DNA from: JAFGJQ01 sp964495075
GTDB taxonomy: Bacteria > Planctomycetota > Phycisphaerae > UBA1845
Direction: 5' to 3'
NCBI GenBank assembly: GCA_964495075.1
Contig: CAZBUJ010000004.1
Coordinates: 80,420 to 144,419 of the forward strand
Length of the DNA: 64,000 nt
Shown here: positions 7,419-15,399 of the stretch, in pieces
Numbering within the stretch: position 1 is the stretch's first letter
How the letters are laid out: each line of letters opens with the position of its first letter
Program-made: the position numbers and the translations under genes
Notes under the pieces: generated by a model
Told to the model about the DNA's origin: nothing
The model's input: the letters and a program-made list of their open reading frames with translations, nothing else
Database searches by the model: none

Positions 7419-10283
7419 ATGCATCGCCGTGACGCGACCCTGCGATTCTCGCTGCCGGCCGCCGTTCTCCTGGTCGCCCTGGTCGGATGCCGTCCCCCGA
7501 CGCGGGACACCGCCCCGGATGACCGACATCGTGCCGAGGAACTCGCCCAGCGACCGCTTTACACCTTTGACGAGGCGGACGTTGATCTTTACCTGCGGAT
7601 CGTTCGCGAGATCGAGCCGGACTTGCCGCGCCGTGTCGTTCACCTTGGGCGCAAGAACATCGGTCAGCCGTACGACATTTACCTGCTCGGCGAGTTTCCG
7701 TACGAGTACATCGATCCCGAGCCGATCTACTGCCTGTCCCGCAGCGATTGCCTGGTCTTCTGCGAACACATGTTCGCCATGGCCCTCAGCGACGATTGGT
7801 GGACGTTTCTTCGCGCCCTCCAGCGGCTCCGGTACCGCGACGGCATCATCAGCATGCTCACCCGGAACCATTACACCATCGCCGACTGGGACACGAACAA
7901 CGCTTACCTCTTCGAAGACGTGACGACTCGGCTCGGCGGTGGGGCGGCGAGCGTGCCACTGACACAGACCTGTCGCCGGGCGCGGTTCTTCGCCGAGTAC
8001 GGCATCGGGCAGGACATTCCCGATCAGGAGGTCCGAGACGCCTATGTCCCCAAGCGGAACGTGCCGGCCGTGGCGGCCGAACTGCGCGACGGCGACTTCG
8101 TCAATATCATTCGCGGCACCGAGAAGTCGCAGTACGCCGGTCACACCGGGCTGATCGCCATCGCGGGTGACGGGACCGTCAACCTGCTCCACTCCGCGCA
8201 ACCCTGCGTTCGTGAACAGCCGCTCGTCGACTACCTCATGAGCAGTGACCGATGCCTCGGCGTTAAGATCCTGCGGTTGCGGCCCGACGCGGAGCGGATC
8301 ATGCAATCCGTGCTGGCCGCTTCGCCCGATGCAACGGAGGTGACGCCGGCAACGCTCCGGAAGGCACTGGCCCCCTCACCGGTGATGTCGACCGGGGCCC
8401 CGGACGGTTATACGACGGATTGGAAACGCGCAATGCACATGCAGGCCTACCGCTTGACCCACGACACGCCCGTTGACGCCGAACTACAGCAGACCCTCGA
8501 ACATATCGACGAGGAGATCGGCGATCGGTTTCATATCCCGGCCGCCGACCGGGCGTTCGGCGTGCTCGACCTGACCGACTGCCGCCCGGCCATGATCCAG
8601 CCGGATGTCATGTTCTACGGTGCGAGCGTACCGAAGATCGCCGTCGTGCTCGCGTACTTCGAAACCCATCCGGATGCGGTCGACAACCTGGTGCCCGCCA
8701 TCCGCCGCGAACTCGAGCTGATCATCAAGCGATCGAGCAACGAACTTGCTGCTCGCTATAGCCGGATGATCGGCCTGGAGAAGATCCAGGAGATCCTGCA
8801 GTCCGGGAAATACCGCTTGTACGACAAAGACAAGGGTGGCGGTATCTGGACGGGAAAGCACTACGGCATCGACGAACCCCGCACCGGTGATCCGGTGAAC
8901 GGCTTGTCGCATGGTGTCACGATCCGGCAATGCCTGCGCTACTACCTCATGATGGAACAGGGCGAACTGGTGAACGCCCGCGTGTCCGGCCTGTTGAAGC
9001 GGATCTTCGCCGCGCCAAAGCTGGAGTTTCAGAACGACCGGTTCGTCCGCGGCCTGGGTGGACGCGACGTCACCATCCTCCGCAAGAGCGGATTGTGGCA
9101 GCAGTGGCACCTCGATACCGCCCGTGTCCAGCACGGCGACCGCCTCTACCTGCTGGCCGGGGCGGTCCACCATCCCGAAGGCGAGGCATACCTGGCCGAC
9201 ATGGCGGCAGCCGTGGATGACGCACTGTGCGGACCGCACGAAAAGGACCGGCCGTTCGCCCACAGGCTATGGCTCCACGAGAACGAGCGCGACTTCGAAG
9301 GCGGCGACTTTCGGCACGGCGTGTTGACGGATCGCGGCGTCGTGCTGGCGGGGGGCGGCGATGGGCCGGCGTACGTGTCACCCGTGCTCGAGTCGGACTT
9401 GAAGTTCAACGAAGCGGTGCTTTCCTGGAACGTCGATGCGCCGTCGGGGAGCGGTTTCTGCGTGGAAGTGAGGGTCGGCCGCACCTTCCACGATTCCTGG
9501 TCGCCGTGGCTCTACGTCGGCCAGTGGGGCGACGCGGCACCGGCGGGAGAGGTGCGGACCAAGTGCGACGAGGGCTGGATCGACGTCGATTATTTCCGGT
9601 CCGACGAGCGCTACGACCGCCTCCAGTATCGGGTACGAGGGTTCGGCCTGGCCGACGGGGGACCCATGCGCATCGAACGCATGGGCGTATGCCTGAGCGA
9701 TACCACCGGCATCCCCACGGCACTGCCACGACCACGGCGAGAGGCGGCGGACATCGATCGCGGTGCCTGGCAGCGCCGGCTGCCCGTGCCGTTTCGTACG
9801 CAAAAGTCGGACAAGCCCAAGTACGCCGGCCAGATCTGCAGCCCGACCTCCGTCGCCATGGTCATGGAGTACCGGGGAGTGGACATCGCGACGGTGGACA
9901 TCGCCGATTCCGCGTTCGACCGGCGCTACCGGATATTCGGCAGTTGGCCGGCCAACGTGCAGGCCGCGTACCGGGCCGGTGTGCCCGGTTACCTCGCCCG
10001 TTTCTCCGACTGGGACTCCGTGAAACGCATGATCGCCGCCGGCAACCCGCTCGTCATCTCCATCGTGGCCGGCCCCGGCGAACTGCGCAATGCCCCCTAC
10101 GATGACACCGATGGTCACCTCATCGTCCTCACCGGCTTCGACGCGGACGGGATGGTGACCGTCAACGATCCGGCCAGCACCGATCCCCGGAAAGGGCAGT
10201 ACGCCTGCTGGCCCGAAGACCTCGAAACCGTCTGGATGCGCGCGAAAGGTGGAACGGCTTATGTGCTCTTGCCGCCGCAATAA
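7419..10283 (+). CDS. Triple-domain lipoprotein: DUF1460 amidase, class A beta-lactamase-like hydrolase, C39-like peptidase
   Basis: 954 residues; ATG 7419 follows GGAGGG. Lipobox LVGC puts the lipidated Cys at residue 24. Residues about 50-300 are a DUF1460 (NlpC/P60-like) domain with Cys111 in SDCLVFCEH and His242 in YAGHTGL; characterised family members are N-acetylmuramoyl-L-alanine amidases. Residues about 340-640 are a penicilloyl-serine hydrolase with a full motif set: S403-V-P-K406, S439-x-N and K556-S-G. A beta-sandwich follows, then a C39-like cysteine peptidase (Cys807 in QICSPTSVAM, His900 in GHLIVLTGFD). All three active sites look intact. The protein probably trims murein peptides at the cell surface. 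It overlaps the next gene by 23 bp. Domain calls are confident; the combined role is inferred. Confidence 0.88.
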   Translation: MHRRDATLRFSLPAAVLLVALVGCRPPTRDTAPDDRHRAEELAQRPLYTFDEADVDLYLRIVREIEPDLPRRVVHLGRKNIGQPYDIYLLGEFPYEYIDPEPIYCLSRSDCLVFCEHMFAMALSDDWWTFLRALQRLRYRDGIISMLTRNHYTIADWDTNNAYLFEDVTTRLGGGAASVPLTQTCRRARFFAEYGIGQDIPDQEVRDAYVPKRNVPAVAAELRDGDFVNIIRGTEKSQYAGHTGLIAIAGDGTVNLLHSAQPCVREQPLVDYLMSSDRCLGVKILRLRPDAERIMQSVLAASPDATEVTPATLRKALAPSPVMSTGAPDGYTTDWKRAMHMQAYRLTHDTPVDAELQQTLEHIDEEIGDRFHIPAADRAFGVLDLTDCRPAMIQPDVMFYGASVPKIAVVLAYFETHPDAVDNLVPAIRRELELIIKRSSNELAARYSRMIGLEKIQEILQSGKYRLYDKDKGGGIWTGKHYGIDEPRTGDPVNGLSHGVTIRQCLRYYLMMEQGELVNARVSGLLKRIFAAPKLEFQNDRFVRGLGGRDVTILRKSGLWQQWHLDTARVQHGDRLYLLAGAVHHPEGEAYLADMAAAVDDALCGPHEKDRPFAHRLWLHENERDFEGGDFRHGVLTDRGVVLAGGGDGPAYVSPVLESDLKFNEAVLSWNVDAPSGSGFCVEVRVGRTFHDSWSPWLYVGQWGDAAPAGEVRTKCDEGWIDVDYFRSDERYDRLQYRVRGFGLADGGPMRIERMGVCLSDTTGIPTALPRPRREAADIDRGAWQRRLPVPFRTQKSDKPKYAGQICSPTSVAMVMEYRGVDIATVDIADSAFDRRYRIFGSWPANVQAAYRAGVPGYLARFSDWDSVKRMIAAGNPLVISIVAGPGELRNAPYDDTDGHLIVLTGFDADGMVTVNDPASTDPRKGQYACWPEDLETVWMRAKGGTAYVLLPPQ

Positions 10284-13200
10284 GGCAGCGAACGGAACCG
10301 TGCGGGCGATCGCTCTCGGCGTGTGGGTCGCGGGACTCGTCGGTTGCGCTTCGCCGCGACCGGAGGTCGACACGACGGGTCAGTCCTTTACCGACGACCC
10401 GCTGGTGGACCTGGCCGAGTTCGATCCGCGCATCGTCATCGACATCCGCTACGCCACTTCGGACAACTTTGTCGGCAGACCACTCTATCCCGACGACCGC
10501 TGCCTGCTCCGCCGATCGACCGCCCGGGCCCTCAGCCGCGTGCAGGACCGGCTGGCGAGGCGGGGGCTCGGGCTGAAGGTTTACGACGGCTTCCGGCCGC
10601 TCGCCGTGCAGCGACAGATGTGGGCGATCATGCCGGACGCCCGATACGTGGCCGACCCGGCGACCGGCTCCCGCCACAACCGGGGGGCCGCCGTCGACGT
10701 GACGCTGGTCGACCGCCGGGGCCGCGAACTGGACATGCCCACGGCGTACGACGACTTCACCGAGGCTGCCCACCGTGACTACACCGGCGGCACCGAAGCG
10801 GCTCGGGGGCATCGCGACCTGCTCGCCGCGGTCATGGCCGCCGAGGGCTTCACCGGCCTGCCCACGGAATGGTGGCACTTCGACGGGCCGGGATGGGAAG
10901 CGATTCCGCTGCTCGACATCCCGTGGCCCGCGACGCCGGTCGCCAGGACCGATCCGGCCGATCGGCTGAGTGACGCGCGACAGGCCATGCAAGCCGGGCG
11001 GTTCACGGAGGCGGAGGAGATCCTGCGACCGGCGCTGCGTGACCCGGACGGCCCGGTGGTGGACGAGCCGGCCGTGCTGCTCGAGATCATGCGCCGTATG
11101 CGCCTGGACTACAACCTGTCATCCGACGCCATGCTCGCCAAGCTGCGGACCACCCTTCCCGACGTGGCGGCCGACGACGTGACGCGATGGCGTGAGCAGG
11201 GCGTTCTTCAGCACCGCGTAATCGATGGCGAGGTGCGCTACTTCAATCGCGAGCCGAGCAACCTCTTCCGCTTCTGCGCGGAGGCCCGCCAACGACGCGA
11301 AGTCAGTCGAGAGCCGGACCGGGCAGGATGGAAGTTCGACCTGCCCGCCCACCTCGCGCGCCTCCTGGCGTCGGCCGGCAAGGGCGACGATCCGGAAGTT
11401 TGTCCCGTCAAGCACCATGTCACCTACCGCCTGGCGGTGAAACCGAACCACCCGTGCGTGAAGTCAGGTGCGAAGGTCCGCTGCTGGCTCCCGTGTCCGC
11501 AGGGGTACCGCCAGCAGAGGGACGTGCGGCTGATCAAGACCGAGCCGGAAGGTGGCGTCATCGCGCCCAACGGCCACCCGCAGCGAACCATCTACTTCGA
11601 GCACACCATCACGGACCCGAAGACGCCGCTTGCCTTTCAGGCGGAGTTCGAGTTCGTCACCAGCGCCTACTGCCCCCGACTCGACCTGGACAAAGTCGAG
11701 CCCTACGACCGCTCGGCGGGTCTCTACAAGGAATACACCGCCGAGCGGGCCCCGCACATCGTGTTTACGCCGGCGATCCGGCAAGTGGTGGCCGACGTCG
11801 GCGGCGATGAGCCCAACCCGCTCGCCCGCGCCCGCAAGCTCTTCCACTGGATGGACGGTTCGATCCGCTACTGCGCCGAGATGGAGTACAGCACGATTCC
11901 GTCCATCGCCGCGAAGGCCATCGAGACGCGGCGCGGCGACTGCGGCGTTCAGGGCCTCCTCTTCATCACGCTCTGTCGGGCGGCCGGCGTGCCGGCCAGG
12001 TGGCAGTCGGGGTGGGAGTCCAAACCCAACGGATGGAACATGCACGACTGGGCGGAGTTCTACGTCGAACCGTGGGGATGGCTGCCGGCCGACCCGTCGT
12101 ACGGCCTGCAGGATCACCCGGACCCGCGGGTGCGCGAGTTCTACTGCGGCCATCTCGATGCCTACCGCATGATCGTGAACCTCGACTACGCCCGCGAATT
12201 GTCCCCGCCGAAGACCAGCTTCCGCAGCGAGCCGAACGATTTCCAGCGCGGCGAAATCGAGATCGACGGCCACAACCTCTACTTCAACGAGTGGGAGTGG
12301 ACGTTCCGCGTGCGCACCGTGCCCCTTACCCGCGACCGCGTCGCGCTCGAGGAAGCCCTCGATGCCGTCGTGCCCGACGCGCTCGTCGACGGCAAGATGT
12401 CCGGAGCCGTGATCCTGGTCGGCCGCCAAGTCGAGGACGGCTACGAAACGTGGGAGAAGGCGTACGGCTACAAGCAGACGCAGCCCACACCGATCCCCAT
12501 GACAACCGACGCGATCTTCGACCTGGCGTCCATGACCAAGCCCATCGCCACCGGCACCTGCCTCATGATCCTCGCCGACCAGGGCAAACTGAAGACCGAC
12601 GATCCCGTCGCCAACTACCTGCCCGAATTCGCCGAAGGTAAGAAGAGTGCGGTTACCATCGGTCAACTGATGACACACATGTCCGGCGAGAGGCCCTACG
12701 TTCACGCCAGCGAGCAGAAAGAACTCAAGGAGCAAGCCGGCTTCCCGTGCCGCGAGGCGATCCGAGAGTACATCCGGGAGCTGCCACTGCTGCGGGCGCC
12801 GGGCGAGGCACTGCAGTACAGTTGTCTCAACGCCATCCTTGGCGCCGAGATCGTGCGCACGATCACCGGCGACGAGCACGACGTGTTTGCCCGCGAGCAC
12901 ATCTTCCAACCGCTCGGCATGCGTGACACCGGCTTCACGCCCCCTGAGTCCCTCAACCATCGCCTGGTGCCGACCACCCGTGCCGCGTACGGACGAGGGG
13001 AGGGCGGATTCCTGCTCGGGCAGGTGCACGATCCGATCGCGGCGATGCAGGGCGGCATCTCCGGAAACGCAGGGTTGTTCAGCACCGCGGCCGACCTTTC
13101 GCGTTTCGCACAGATGATGCTCAACCGCGGCTCACGCGACGGTGTGCAGATTCTCAAGCCGCGCACCGTGCACCGTATGACCAGCACGCAGAACCCGGGG

Positions 13201-13494
13201 GCGCGGAACACCAAAGGCGAAATCGACCGGCGCGGACTCCTCTGGGACGTCTACCAGCCCGAGCCCGGTGACCGCGGGATGGACGCTGTTTACGCGTATG
13301 GCCACACCGGGTATACCGGAACTGCTATCCGCATCTATCCGGAGCACGGCCTCTATATCATCGCGCTGGCCAACCGCGTTCATCCGGACGACCGCGGCTC
13401 GGTCAGCGCGTTTCGGCGAATCGTATGGCGCACCGTGGGTGAAGCTCTGCTGGGTATTGATGATTCGTATGCGTTCCCCGCTTGCCCGAAATGA
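10261..13494 (+). CDS. Triple-domain lipoprotein: VanX-like D-Ala-D-Ala dipeptidase, transglutaminase-like peptidase, class C beta-lactamase-like hydrolase
   Basis: 1077 residues from ATG 10261, preceded by AAGGTGG; a GTG 12 bp earlier is less likely. Lipid Cys29 in AGLVGC. Residues about 50-225 match the M15D D-alanyl-D-alanine dipeptidase, with zinc motif SRHNRGAAVD at 137-146 and EWWHFD at 203. A helical linker leads to a transglutaminase-like domain with catalytic Cys561 (GDCGVQ), His595 (MHDWAEF) and Asp611. Residues about 690-1075 are a serine hydrolase of the class C/AmiE type: S757-M-T-K760, Tyr853 and His1015-T-G. The usual Tyr-x-Asn motif reads Y-S-C, which is unusual. Coupled by overlap to the preceding gene. 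Probable role is sequential breakdown of murein stem peptides at the envelope. Confidence 0.88.
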   Translation: MCSCRRNKAANGTVRAIALGVWVAGLVGCASPRPEVDTTGQSFTDDPLVDLAEFDPRIVIDIRYATSDNFVGRPLYPDDRCLLRRSTARALSRVQDRLARRGLGLKVYDGFRPLAVQRQMWAIMPDARYVADPATGSRHNRGAAVDVTLVDRRGRELDMPTAYDDFTEAAHRDYTGGTEAARGHRDLLAAVMAAEGFTGLPTEWWHFDGPGWEAIPLLDIPWPATPVARTDPADRLSDARQAMQAGRFTEAEEILRPALRDPDGPVVDEPAVLLEIMRRMRLDYNLSSDAMLAKLRTTLPDVAADDVTRWREQGVLQHRVIDGEVRYFNREPSNLFRFCAEARQRREVSREPDRAGWKFDLPAHLARLLASAGKGDDPEVCPVKHHVTYRLAVKPNHPCVKSGAKVRCWLPCPQGYRQQRDVRLIKTEPEGGVIAPNGHPQRTIYFEHTITDPKTPLAFQAEFEFVTSAYCPRLDLDKVEPYDRSAGLYKEYTAERAPHIVFTPAIRQVVADVGGDEPNPLARARKLFHWMDGSIRYCAEMEYSTIPSIAAKAIETRRGDCGVQGLLFITLCRAAGVPARWQSGWESKPNGWNMHDWAEFYVEPWGWLPADPSYGLQDHPDPRVREFYCGHLDAYRMIVNLDYARELSPPKTSFRSEPNDFQRGEIEIDGHNLYFNEWEWTFRVRTVPLTRDRVALEEALDAVVPDALVDGKMSGAVILVGRQVEDGYETWEKAYGYKQTQPTPIPMTTDAIFDLASMTKPIATGTCLMILADQGKLKTDDPVANYLPEFAEGKKSAVTIGQLMTHMSGERPYVHASEQKELKEQAGFPCREAIREYIRELPLLRAPGEALQYSCLNAILGAEIVRTITGDEHDVFAREHIFQPLGMRDTGFTPPESLNHRLVPTTRAAYGRGEGGFLLGQVHDPIAAMQGGISGNAGLFSTAADLSRFAQMMLNRGSRDGVQILKPRTVHRMTSTQNPGARNTKGEIDRRGLLWDVYQPEPGDRGMDAVYAYGHTGYTGTAIRIYPEHGLYIIALANRVHPDDRGSVSAFRRIVWRTVGEALLGIDDSYAFPACPK

Positions 13495-13499
13495 TCCCG

Positions 13500-15224
13500 C
13501 TACGGCGAGCCCGTGAACGAATGTTGGAAGGCCGCGACGTCGGCAAGGTCCACGTCGCGGTCGCCGTCCGAATCGCCGGCCACGCAGAAATGGCCCGCCG
13601 GGAATGAAAACTCGGGTCCGACGCAACAGAACGTGAACCCGTCCAGGTCGTCGAAGTCCACGTCGCCGTCCACGTCCATGTCACCAGGCAGCGACGGCCC
13701 GCCCAGCATCACGTTGCGCTGTCGGATGTCGCCGGGCACGACAAGCACGTTGATGGCCCGGCGCAGGTCGTACCCGGCCGCGGTGACTTCGACGTCGTAC
13801 GCACGGCCCGCGCCGGCCGCCGGGATCAGCGTGGCCGTGTAGTAGCCGTTGCCGTCCGTCCGCACCACGTCCATGCCGCCTACGCGAACTTCGGCGTCGT
13901 CGATCGGCGCGCCGGTGCTGTAGTCGGTGATCTGTCCCCATAACGTGCCCTCGACCGCGGTGGCCGGATCACGCCAGGGCATCACCGGCATCGGTGCCGG
14001 CTCCGAGAAGCTGTGCTGGGCGATGTACGGATACCAGTCGGCGTAGTCTGAGAAATCGTAACCCGTGCCGGTATACGAGTAAGTGCAAACGCCGTGGGCG
14101 CCGTGGTCGAAGGCGTACTCGATTTGCGTTACGCTGTCGTCGGAGTAGTTGACGAAGGTACCGACGCCAATGTACGTGTGCCGATCGTACGCCCAGCCGA
14201 CGCTATGGTCGACCCACGCCCGATAGGTGTCCGGGGCGTGATACTCGGCGAAGTAGGCCATCGGGATCGTTGCGTCCAGGTAGCCCATCCGTGCCCAGTA
14301 CTCCCAGTTGCAGAACAACTCCCGATACGGGCGTGTTTCCGTAAAGTCCGAGGCGGCCGGATAACTCGTGATCAGAGCCGCCGTGTGACGCAGCGGCTGA
14401 CGCGGATTCTCCGTGATGCGCGGGATCTCGAAGCGCGCCCGCCGTACGACTTCGGTGACCGTGCGGCGACGGAAGTCTGACCAGTCTTCGTCAATCGTCG
14501 ACGGAACGTCGCTCGACCCGGTAATGCGCTGGTACCGCCGCAACGTGGAACCCTCGTATTCCATCGTCGTGGGATAGCCGGCGTTACGGTTGGTGTAGCG
14601 GATGTAGTCCCAGTGGATGCCGTCGATCTCGTAATCCGTGCACAGCTCGACCACGATCGACATGAGGTAGTCCTGGACGTCGGGCGAGCCAGGATCGAGC
14701 AGATAGTATCCCGACACCGGCACCGGGCCCTGGTCCATGTAATCGTCGGTGACCGTCAACCACTCCGCATGCCCGGCCAGCAACGAGTTGCCGGAGGGTG
14801 GCCACACTTCGCAGACGCGAAACGGCACCAGCCAGCAGTGGACTTCCACGCCGACGGCGTGGGCCTGCTCGACGAGGTACGCCAGCGGGTCGAAATCGGC
14901 ATCGGTTTCCGCCGCCCACGGGATGATATCGGAATGCCAGTACGCCCCGTGACCGTTGCCCTCGTCGTCTTGATACGCGAGTACTTCCGCCACGATCGCG
15001 TTATAGCGGCCGGTCGCCGTCCGGCCGACCAAGTCGTCAATCTGACCGCGGCTCTTGAGGCCTTCGTCGAACGCGTTGACCCAGACGCCACGAAACGCCG
15101 GGTCGGCATCCCGGGCCGGGCCGGGCTCACCCGCGCGAGCCGTGGCGACCGCGGTGACCAGACTTATCGCGATCAACGACGGGCAACAGGCCGCATAGGC
15201 GCGGCGGGGCAGCGAAAGCGTCAT
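13500..15224 (-). CDS. Secreted GHL10/DUF187 glycoside hydrolase with dockerin-like C-terminus (copy 2 of 3)
   Basis: 574 residues. ATG 15224 has an excellent GGAGGTG eight bases upstream, and a signal peptide follows (hydrophobic stretch then ATARAGEPG). The GHL10 TIM barrel begins with FRGVWVNAFDEGLKS near residue 43 and contains HWDYIRYTNR, the conserved acidic barrel-end motif of the family. Then come a regulatory-like beta-sandwich (GQITDYSTGAPIDDAEV) and two EF-hand-like loops (DVDGDVDFDD, DSDGDRDVDLAD). Relatedness to DigH suggests cleavage of peptide-free murein glycan. It is convergent with the fused dipeptidase gene, with only 5 bp between stops. Family certain, substrate inferred. 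Confidence 0.9.
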   Translation of the reverse strand: MTLSLPRRAYAACCPSLIAISLVTAVATARAGEPGPARDADPAFRGVWVNAFDEGLKSRGQIDDLVGRTATGRYNAIVAEVLAYQDDEGNGHGAYWHSDIIPWAAETDADFDPLAYLVEQAHAVGVEVHCWLVPFRVCEVWPPSGNSLLAGHAEWLTVTDDYMDQGPVPVSGYYLLDPGSPDVQDYLMSIVVELCTDYEIDGIHWDYIRYTNRNAGYPTTMEYEGSTLRRYQRITGSSDVPSTIDEDWSDFRRRTVTEVVRRARFEIPRITENPRQPLRHTAALITSYPAASDFTETRPYRELFCNWEYWARMGYLDATIPMAYFAEYHAPDTYRAWVDHSVGWAYDRHTYIGVGTFVNYSDDSVTQIEYAFDHGAHGVCTYSYTGTGYDFSDYADWYPYIAQHSFSEPAPMPVMPWRDPATAVEGTLWGQITDYSTGAPIDDAEVRVGGMDVVRTDGNGYYTATLIPAAGAGRAYDVEVTAAGYDLRRAINVLVVPGDIRQRNVMLGGPSLPGDMDVDGDVDFDDLDGFTFCCVGPEFSFPAGHFCVAGDSDGDRDVDLADVAAFQHSFTGSP

Positions 15225-15399
15225 GTCGTATTCACCTCCGGAACGTTGTCCCGTGGCAGAGCAAGAGCGCGAACGCACTCACCGACGGTGCTCCTACCCT
15301 CCACGGGCCATTGTATCTTCTCGGGTCGCGCTCATTCAACCGCGTTGGCCGTCGCCTCACGAGGCGGGTCCCGCCCAGGCCGTCGTCCGACCGATGTGG

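Noticed and set aside
10261..13494. Antibiotic resistance reading of the VanX-like and beta-lactamase-like domains
   Set aside because: They are fused on a surface lipoprotein with a peptidase and sit in a murein-degradation setting. No vanH, vanA or regulator genes are present.
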